NCBI GenBank assembly: GCA_902790345.1
Contig: CADARO010000004.1
Coordinates: 1-46,971, forward strand
Direction: 5' to 3'
Length of the DNA stretch: 46,971 nucleotides
DNA from: an uncultured Eubacteriales bacterium
GTDB lineage: Bacteria > Bacillota > Clostridia > Christensenellales > Aristaeellaceae
Positions 41,047-46,971 of the stretch are shown here, in pieces. Position numbers and translations under genes: made by a program. Position 1 is the first letter of the stretch, and every line of letters begins with the position of its first letter. The notes under the pieces are model-generated. The model was given only the letters and a program-made list of their open reading frames with translations. It was not told the DNA's origin and ran no database searches.

Positions 41047-43002
41047 TCAGCGCGACGGGACGCTTATTTCCTTGCCCGGTTCCAGTTCATAGCGGCTGCC
41101 GCCCAGCAGCAGCGCGCCGCCGGGGGCGGTGGCGCAAACCGTCACGCCGCCTTCGTCCATGCGCACGCGCACCTGGCCCTTCGGCAGGGGCACCGTGCAG
41201 TCGAAGGATTTCAAATCGCCCAGCTTCGGCGCCACCTCGAAGGTCTCATAGGCCACGCCGGTGCGCTTCACCCCCGCGCGGTAGCGGCCCAGCAGATAGA
41301 TTGGGCTGCAGCTCCAGGCGTGGCACAGCGACTTCTCGAAGGGATGGCCGTACATGGCGTAGTGCTCCGCGCCGGACTGGGTGGGGTCGAACTGCTCGTA
41401 GAGGGTGGTGGCACCCAGCTTCAGCATGGCGCCGTAGTATTCCCGGATGGAGGCCTCCAGCCCCTCGCCGCTGCCCATCTCGCAGTGCACCAGGTTCTCA
41501 TAGAACTTGAAGTAAGGCGTGGTGATCTGGGGCACGTCGTCGTTCAGAATGGCGTGCTCGTAGAGCGACTGCCTTCTGGCCTCATCCATGGGCAGGAACA
41601 GGCAGGCCAGGATGTTGCTGTGCCGGCTGACAAACCGCTTGCCGGACTCGTAGCTGTCCACGAACGCCCCCTTCTCCGCGTCCCAGAAGGAGGCCAGCAC
41701 CGCCTTTTGCAGGGCATCGGCCTGGGCGGCGGCTCCCTCGCTGTCCTCGCCCAGCAGCGCGCAGATGTTTCCATAGGATTGCAGCGCCCGGGAGAAGAGC
41801 ACCTGCTCGCCGCACAGCGCGCCGGTGCGGTCCATGGGCGCCCAGTCGATGAACACCCAGTCCCGCTCCCGGCCGCGCACGAAGCCGTCCGGGTCCACCC
41901 GGCCGCGGCAGAACGCCATGATCCGCCGGGCCTGGGGGAAGAGGCGGCGCAGCAGATCCAGGTCGCCGTAGGTCTCGTAGTATTCATACAGGCCGATCAT
42001 CCAGTAGAAGGTGTAGTCCACGATACCGTTGATGTGGGCCTCGAAGGGCGGCTTGCCCGCCAGGGCGATGAGGGTGCGGCGCTCGATGTCCCGGTCGAAG
42101 AACAGATAGCGGTTCACGAACAGGCTCTGATAGGCGTCGCCGGACCACACCCACCGGTCGCGCTTGATGCCGTCCAGGAAGAATTCCCGGGAATTCAGGT
42201 GGAAGGTGTAGGCAGCCACGTCCCACACGTCGTTGATCACCGCCTCGTCGCAGCGGAACGCGCCGCGATAGGTCACGGGCAGGTATTCGTATTCGGCGCT
42301 CACCTCGGCCGCCGCGTCGCTGGAGAAGATATAGCGGAAGGCCTGGGCGTCGTAGTCGGCGCCGGCCGCGCCCTTCACCTCCCGGCGGATGACGCACCAC
42401 TGGGCGCTCATGGCCTCCTCCCGGGACTCGCCGAAGCGCAGGGCGTAGTCGCCCACACCGGAAAAGCGGAAGTGGGTGCGGGCGAAGGTCTCCCTGCCGA
42501 AGTCAAACAGCACGCCGCCCTCCACCGGCTCCTTTTTCACATACCGAATGGGCTCACAGGCGAAGGGGAACACGTCCGGGGCCTTGTCCGGCGCGTCGAA
42601 CCAGGCGCAGCTGTCCGCCGGGGCGGGGCTGCCGGCCAGGTCGTCCGCCAGCCAGCTCTCGTCGGATTCCACGCCGCCCTCCACATAGAGGCAGGGGAAG
42701 CTCTCCCGGTTGGATACCGTGACGCTCAGCCGCATGGGTCCGTCGCCCAGCGGGATCTCATGCTGGCCGCCGTACTCCGTCTTGCGGCGGCCCTGCCAGA
42801 CGGTGACGGCGAATTCGCCCCGGGCCCACACGCGGATGGTGCCGCCCCGGCCTGAAATTTCTCTGGTGAAGCGGACGCAGCTGTCCGGGGAATACACCTT
42901 CCACACCGGCGGCGAGGGCCAGCCGTACTGGGTGCGGCGGTTGTGCAGAAGCAGGTTGTGGTAGATCTCGAACTCACCGAATTTCCATATCCAACGGGCC
43001 AT
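41047..43002 (-). CDS. GH78-like alpha-L-rhamnosidase family protein
   Basis: This is a 651-aa protein starting at ATG 43002 after GAGGAAGAC. The N-terminal 230 residues are beta-rich (family jelly-roll domains). The (alpha/alpha)6 catalytic barrel follows, with FFLDGIKRDRWVWSGDAYQS (about 255-275) holding the D-G-x-x-R-D-R signature and DWVFIDWAPMDRTG (about 375-388). A C-terminal beta domain with PLPKGQVRVRM ends the protein. It has no signal peptide. Family enzymes remove alpha-L-rhamnose from glycans or glycosides. It lies 18 bp after a related gene. Confidence 0.85.
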   Translation of the reverse strand: MARWIWKFGEFEIYHNLLLHNRRTQYGWPSPPVWKVYSPDSCVRFTREISGRGGTIRVWARGEFAVTVWQGRRKTEYGGQHEIPLGDGPMRLSVTVSNRESFPCLYVEGGVESDESWLADDLAGSPAPADSCAWFDAPDKAPDVFPFACEPIRYVKKEPVEGGVLFDFGRETFARTHFRFSGVGDYALRFGESREEAMSAQWCVIRREVKGAAGADYDAQAFRYIFSSDAAAEVSAEYEYLPVTYRGAFRCDEAVINDVWDVAAYTFHLNSREFFLDGIKRDRWVWSGDAYQSLFVNRYLFFDRDIERRTLIALAGKPPFEAHINGIVDYTFYWMIGLYEYYETYGDLDLLRRLFPQARRIMAFCRGRVDPDGFVRGRERDWVFIDWAPMDRTGALCGEQVLFSRALQSYGNICALLGEDSEGAAAQADALQKAVLASFWDAEKGAFVDSYESGKRFVSRHSNILACLFLPMDEARRQSLYEHAILNDDVPQITTPYFKFYENLVHCEMGSGEGLEASIREYYGAMLKLGATTLYEQFDPTQSGAEHYAMYGHPFEKSLCHAWSCSPIYLLGRYRAGVKRTGVAYETFEVAPKLGDLKSFDCTVPLPKGQVRVRMDEGGVTVCATAPGGALLLGGSRYELEPGKEISVPSR

Positions 43003-43020
43003 GTCTTCCTCCCCTTTTCC

Positions 43021-44562
43021 TCATAGTTTTCGCTGGGTGCCGCGCAGGAAATAGGCCGGCGTGCAGCTCCAGGCGTGGCAGTAGCTGTTCACGATGGGCG
43101 AGCCGTAGGGCGACTCGTCCGGGTTCGCGGGATTGTACAGCTCGAAGAAGGTGTCCGCCCCCAGCTTCACCATGCCGCCCCAGTAGTCCAGCATCACGCG
43201 GCGGGCCTGATCCGGGCAGCCCACGTGATACAGGGCGTCCACGTAGTGATGCATCATGTAGGGCGACACCATGATGGTGGCCTCCGGCTCCTTCGCCACG
43301 GCCTCCAGCGCCCTTCGCGCCGCCTCTTGGGGCAGCACGTCCGCCAGGGCGAACCACACCTGCGACGCCCAGGAGACCTGCCTTTCCGCGCCGCTCAGGA
43401 ACAGCCCCCTGGCCGGGTCGTACAGCCGCGCCACCGCCGCCGCGCTGCGGGCCTCGATCTTCTCCTCCAGAGCCTGGCGGCCCGCCGCCTCATCCAGCAG
43501 CTCCATCAGCCGCAAGGCGTCCCGGGCGCAGTAGATCCACACCGCCTGGCCCGCCGCCTGTTTGTTCAGCGTCAGGTTCCAGTCGATGAAGAAGGCGCTC
43601 TGATCCACCATGTTGGCCCGCGTCTCCGGGCCGTCCGACTGCTTCTCGCGGGTGAGCGACTTGGCGTTGCCATCCCGCACCAGCTGGGTTTCGGGATCGA
43701 AATAGCTCTCGGACAGCTCCAGCTGCCTGAGCGCCACGGGAAGCAGGTCCCGCCCGGTCTCCCGGTCGCCGGTGTGCTCCACGTAGTCCTTCAGCGTGGA
43801 GATGAAGAACAGGGCGTAGTCCGCCATCCAGTTGTCGTCGCCCTCCAGCTTCGGCTCGGTGAACAGGCAGGCGGTGAGCTGGCCGTCGTCGTTGGCGGCG
43901 GCGGCGAACAGATAGAGGCAGCGCCTGACCAGAGCGTCGCCGTGGAAGGTGGCGTAGCTGGTGAGCGCCTGCAGCCGCAGATCGCCCAGCCACAGCCGGC
44001 GGTCGCGCTTGGGGCCGTCCTCGAAGAAATCCTGCATGCAGCCGCGCAGCGTGCGGGTGGCCACCCGGTCGATGGCCTCCTCCTCTGGCGTGCCAGAGAA
44101 GGGCGCCAGGGCGCTGTCGTCCGCGCTGGTGGTGGAATCCACCCAGGCGTCCTCTACCGTGAGGCGGAACTTCATGGAAACGGCCAGCACTTCCACGCGC
44201 AGGTATCGGAAGGCGTAGCGCCTTTCCAGGCTCAGCGCCCGGGGCAGCACGTCCACGTGCACCTGCTCCTCCTGGATCCAACCCCGGCTGATCCAGCCCT
44301 TGTAGCCCTCTACCGACTCGTTCAGCTCCCGCTTCGATTCGCAGAACTTCAGCCGCAGCCACACCGGGGCGTCCGGGTGACTGCCCGTGTAGTTCAGCTT
44401 CAGCGTCACATGGCCCACGTGGTGATTGCCGAAGTCCAGCAGCAGGCTGTCGCCTTCCGCCATGGCCTCCGCCGGGAGACCGCTGACCGGGCGAACGCGC
44501 TGCACGCGCAGCGCGGGCTTGAGCGCGTCGGCCTTTTTCAGGTATTCTGGTCTGTGATCCAT
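43021..44562 (-). CDS. GH78-like alpha-L-rhamnosidase family protein, shorter paralog
   Basis: This is a 513-aa protein. I use ATG 44562 (MDHRPEYLKK) since GGAGGG lies just upstream; an in-frame ATG at 44583 would overlap that site. The N-terminal half is a beta domain with SLLLDFGNHHVGHVTLKL (the usual FG-x-x-x-x-G motif). The catalytic-type segment is DFFEDGPKRDRRLWLGDLRL (about 190-210), the same D-G-x-K-R-D-R signature as in the next gene, and a C-terminal NSYCHAWSCTPAYFL motif closes the barrel. It is shorter than many GH78 enzymes because the final beta domain is absent. First gene of the operon. Confidence 0.82.
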   Translation of the reverse strand: MDHRPEYLKKADALKPALRVQRVRPVSGLPAEAMAEGDSLLLDFGNHHVGHVTLKLNYTGSHPDAPVWLRLKFCESKRELNESVEGYKGWISRGWIQEEQVHVDVLPRALSLERRYAFRYLRVEVLAVSMKFRLTVEDAWVDSTTSADDSALAPFSGTPEEEAIDRVATRTLRGCMQDFFEDGPKRDRRLWLGDLRLQALTSYATFHGDALVRRCLYLFAAAANDDGQLTACLFTEPKLEGDDNWMADYALFFISTLKDYVEHTGDRETGRDLLPVALRQLELSESYFDPETQLVRDGNAKSLTREKQSDGPETRANMVDQSAFFIDWNLTLNKQAAGQAVWIYCARDALRLMELLDEAAGRQALEEKIEARSAAAVARLYDPARGLFLSGAERQVSWASQVWFALADVLPQEAARRALEAVAKEPEATIMVSPYMMHHYVDALYHVGCPDQARRVMLDYWGGMVKLGADTFFELYNPANPDESPYGSPIVNSYCHAWSCTPAYFLRGTQRKL

Positions 44563-44603
44563 CGCGACCCCTCCATGCCACATTTGTTGAGTTTGATGAT
44601 TTT

Positions 44604-44633
44604 ATTATATCGTATGTGGGTCGGTGAAGTCAA
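44604..44633 (-). promoter_or_regulatory. Promoter of the glycosidase operon
   Basis: On the minus strand, TTGACT (complement of 44628-44633) and TATAAT (complement of 44604-44609) are 18 bp apart, about 40 bp before the first gene. Confidence 0.75.
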
Positions 44634-44683
44634 TGGAGGGGCGGCGCGGAACCCGCCGGGCCCCTGCACCGCCCTAACCGATT

Positions 44684-44728
44684 CGCGGCCACCGGATCTG
44701 CGCGCGATGGGCAAATCCGGTGGCCGCG
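44684..44728. terminator. Strong hairpin between the GH116 gene and the GH78 operon
   Basis: A perfect 14-bp stem, CGCGGCCACCGGAT (44684-44697) with ATCCGGTGGCCGCG (44715-44728), encloses a 17-nt loop. There is no strong T-run on either side. It lies downstream of the minus-strand GH116 gene (ends 44810), so it probably ends or stabilises that transcript. Confidence 0.6.
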
Positions 44729-44809
44729 ATTGTCATTGATTCAGATGTCTCGGCGAATGACGCATGCGCGAGGTGAACGGCGCGCGTCTCCCCACCTGTG
44801 GCTTGCCCT

Positions 44810-46971
44810 TCAGTTGAGCGTGAAAAGCCGATCGCCCTTGACGAGCCTGACGGCCTTGTCAAAGACCACCGCGTCATGCTCCGCCGTGAAGGACTGATCG
44901 TTTCCGTTCAGCGCGACGCCCTTCACCGTCTCCGGCAGGGGCAAGACCCATTCCCTGAGCGTCAGGCCTCCGTAGAGCACATTGAGCTCCGCCCGGCCGT
45001 CCCGCCACTGGAAAGTGCCCCACGCGCCGTCCAGCGACCAGAAGTATTCGCCCTCATGCAGCGGCACCATGCCCATGCGATGCCTGCGCATGTCGTAGCG
45101 GAAGCCGGAATAGCTGAGCAGCAGCGCGTAGCTGGCCATGCTGCGGGCGTAGTTCGAGCCGCATTCCATTTCGTTCCAGGGATTGCGCTTTTCGCCGTCG
45201 TAGCGCTGGCGGATGCCCCGCACGACTGCCAGGCCCTCCTTCTCAAAGCCGTGCCGGATCATGTGCGTGGCGGCCTGATACTCAAAGCCGTGCATACATT
45301 CCTCGGCGTAGGGCACGGGCACGACCGGCTTCTCCTTGCCCTCCGGCCAGTCGCAGATCACCAGGCCCGCGTCGTCATTGAGGCCATAGATGCGGCAGGG
45401 ATTGAAGTGATTGCGCAGGGAGGGCTTGAAGTTATGGCGGTAGATGGCCTGCAGCGCCGAATCGACGTGTGCCTGATCCAGGATCTCGCCCACGCCCGCC
45501 ATCTCGCACATCCACTGGGCCAACACCTGATCCACACCGCAGCCCTCGGCAATCTGATACTTGATTTGCCCGGCTTCGTCGCTCCAGTAGGTGCCGACGG
45601 TATCGCCGCCGGTGAGCGTGCTGCCGCTCTCATAGGGCATCAGGATGTCGCGATCCCGCACGTCGATCTTCTGGAAGTAGTATTCTCCGTTGAACAGTTC
45701 GCGGTCTATGTAGGCCCCGCCCTGTTCGGAAAGCCGGCGATAGAGGGCGGCGTCGGTGTCGCCCATGGCTTCGGCCATTTCGGCGGCCGCCTTCAGGGCG
45801 CCCACGTAGAAGCCGTTCAGCCAGGCGTTGGGGCCGAAGAGCTCCATGTCCAGGGTGTGATGCTGGCGGCCGGAAATGACGCCTGTGCGCTCGGGATCCC
45901 ATCGGTCGGCGTTGGAGGGAGACCAGGCGAATTCCAGGGATTTTTTGACCTTCGGCCACCAGGTTTTGAGCCATTCGTCGTCGCCCGACAGCTTCCACTC
46001 CCGATAGGTCTTGATGACGCCGCCCATCTGCCCATCCACGCAGGGCCTGAAGCGGGACCGCTCACGCCCCAGGGGCAGCTGCAGCCGGAAGGGCATGCCG
46101 CCATCGTCCCGCAGGTTGTAGGTGTAGTCCAGCTCGCGCATGGAGCGCTCCAGGGAGGGGAACAGAAACGGCAGGGCCATGGCGTAATTCCACACGTGGG
46201 TGCAGCTGCCCTCGCAGCTGCCGGCGTCGCACTGACAGCCCTCGAAGCCGTAGAACTGGCCGTCCGACAGGCGCATGACCGTGGCCGATTTGAGCACCGC
46301 GATGTTCGAGCCCACGGCCTCCAGCGCTTCCGGAGGCAGGGTCGAGGCGTACAGCGCGTCGTGGAAGGCGGTCGTCTCCTCGCTCAGCCGATCCCACTCC
46401 GCCATGGCGTACTCGGCCACGCTTTCCGCGCTGGCGAACAGCCTGGCATAGTAGTTTTTCCAGCTGTTGTTGCCGTGGCATACGGGGTCGTCGCTGTCGC
46501 AGGGCGACCAGTAATTGACGCAGTTGGGATAGTACCATCCGATCAGGAAGCGCTGGCGCCAGGTCTCGCCGGGCTTCAGCGTGGCGCGCACGGCGACGGT
46601 GGCTACGTCCTCGACGCTTTTCAGTTCCTCATACGCGCGGGGGCGGAGGGCGCCGGGCGCGGTGAAATCCTGCCAGAAGACGCCCAGGTTGTCGAACCAG
46701 CTGCCGCGATACCAGTACAGCTGCGCCTGCATGTCGCCACTCGCCGGCACGCCGAAGATGAGCGAGCCGTACTCCGGATGGCAATCGTCCGCGAAGTCGT
46801 CGGCCAGCTCGACGCCCTGGAAGCTGCCGCTCTTCACGAGGCGATGCACGTGGTTCTTCTTCGAGGGGTTGTTCACCGACAGCTCCAGCGTGTAGTCCAG
46901 CGTCTCTTCGGTGCTGTTGTTCAGCTCCACCGTGAAAAACGCGGCGGGTATGCTGGAGTCGTCCGGATTGG
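44810..46971 (-). CDS. GH116-like glycosidase, 5' end beyond the window
   Basis: At least 720 residues are visible; the frame is open to the right edge, so the start is missing. The N-terminal beta domain (FTVELNNSTEETLDYTLELS and on) leads into the helical barrel. GH116 marks are CEGSCTHVWNYAMALPFLFP (the family's catalytic Glu region), DGQMGGVIKTYREWKLSGDD, and QHHTLDMELFGPNAWLNGFY. The family includes bile-acid/glucosylceramide beta-glucosidases and bacterial beta-glucosidases or beta-xylosidases; which one cannot be told. The protein ends with a beta-strand tail at 44810. It is separated from the GH78 operon by a hairpin and is transcribed apart from it. Confidence 0.85.
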   Translation of the reverse strand, partial: NPDDSSIPAAFFTVELNNSTEETLDYTLELSVNNPSKKNHVHRLVKSGSFQGVELADDFADDCHPEYGSLIFGVPASGDMQAQLYWYRGSWFDNLGVFWQDFTAPGALRPRAYEELKSVEDVATVAVRATLKPGETWRQRFLIGWYYPNCVNYWSPCDSDDPVCHGNNSWKNYYARLFASAESVAEYAMAEWDRLSEETTAFHDALYASTLPPEALEAVGSNIAVLKSATVMRLSDGQFYGFEGCQCDAGSCEGSCTHVWNYAMALPFLFPSLERSMRELDYTYNLRDDGGMPFRLQLPLGRERSRFRPCVDGQMGGVIKTYREWKLSGDDEWLKTWWPKVKKSLEFAWSPSNADRWDPERTGVISGRQHHTLDMELFGPNAWLNGFYVGALKAAAEMAEAMGDTDAALYRRLSEQGGAYIDRELFNGEYYFQKIDVRDRDILMPYESGSTLTGGDTVGTYWSDEAGQIKYQIAEGCGVDQVLAQWMCEMAGVGEILDQAHVDSALQAIYRHNFKPSLRNHFNPCRIYGLNDDAGLVICDWPEGKEKPVVPVPYAEECMHGFEYQAATHMIRHGFEKEGLAVVRGIRQRYDGEKRNPWNEMECGSNYARSMASYALLLSYSGFRYDMRRHRMGMVPLHEGEYFWSLDGAWGTFQWRDGRAELNVLYGGLTLREWVLPLPETVKGVALNGNDQSFTAEHDAVVFDKAVRLVKGDRLFTLN

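Noticed and set aside
39318..41510. Very long plus-strand open frame opposite the GH5 and GH78 genes
   Set aside because: It is antisense to well-supported enzymes in GC-rich DNA, has His/Val/Gly-rich unstructured composition and no ribosome site. The same holds for long plus-strand frames at 5235-6812, 41320-42855 and 43075-44739.

Overview
The window looks like a chromosomal segment of a GC-rich, probably gut-dwelling member of the Clostridia (Bacillota). The reasons are the tgt-yajC order, the Gram-positive Shine-Dalgarno sites with occasional GTG and TTG starts, consensus TTGACA/TATAAT promoters, clostridial-type phage small proteins, BspA-like leucine-rich repeats, and a run of plant- or host-glycan glycosidases. 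I cannot name the species from the sequence.

Layout. (1) 1-4660 is the right end of a lower-GC island that continues off the left edge. It holds a YubB-like gene, four small genes (three of them paralogous), each with an inverted-repeat operator GTCC-N7/8-GGAC upstream, and a divergent WYL-domain regulator. It ends in the 3' half of a tRNA (tRNA-Arg-like), followed by a duplicated tRNA-end/terminator segment. (2) 4842-11227 is core chromosome: a minus-strand HD-domain / TtcA-like / LysR operon, plus-strand ADP-ribosylglycohydrolase and TatD genes, then yajC and tgt. (3) 11415-11496 is tRNA-Leu(UAA). Its last 20 bp (11477-11496) recur at 38367-38386, and these copies bound a 26.9-kb integrated element. 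(4) Within the element, 11621-19908 is a phage-like module: tyrosine integrase, repressor, frameshifted excisionase-like gene, DUF6291-like protein, helicase loader, PD-(D/E)XK resolvase-like protein, YqaJ exonuclease and small accessory genes. I see no capsid, terminase, portal, lysis or relaxase gene. (5) Still within the element, 20202-37562 is a large cargo of four genes: a 1962-aa protein (Cys/His 41-residue repeats, LRR_5 repeats, a large helical and beta-rich body), a 1551-aa DEAH-box DUF1998 helicase, a 1590-aa LRR_5/DUF6273 protein, and a BRCT/coiled-coil protein. (6) 38445-46971 is core chromosome again: a TauE/SafE permease, a GH78-GH78-GH5 operon and a truncated GH116 gene.

How the parts work together. 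The element is a mobile, phage-satellite-like or decayed-prophage vehicle whose cargo is my main candidate for an undescribed system. A large partner protein directly upstream of a large DUF1998 helicase recalls Druantia type III (druH-druE). The N-terminal repeat array, the two LRR proteins and the BRCT protein are not part of any defence system I know. Working model (inference): LRR, Cys-rich and lectin-like modules recognise a target, and the helicase acts on nucleic acid. The WYL-controlled paralog cluster in the left island is a second, smaller candidate for a new regulon.

I saw no rRNA, CRISPR array or complete transposase.
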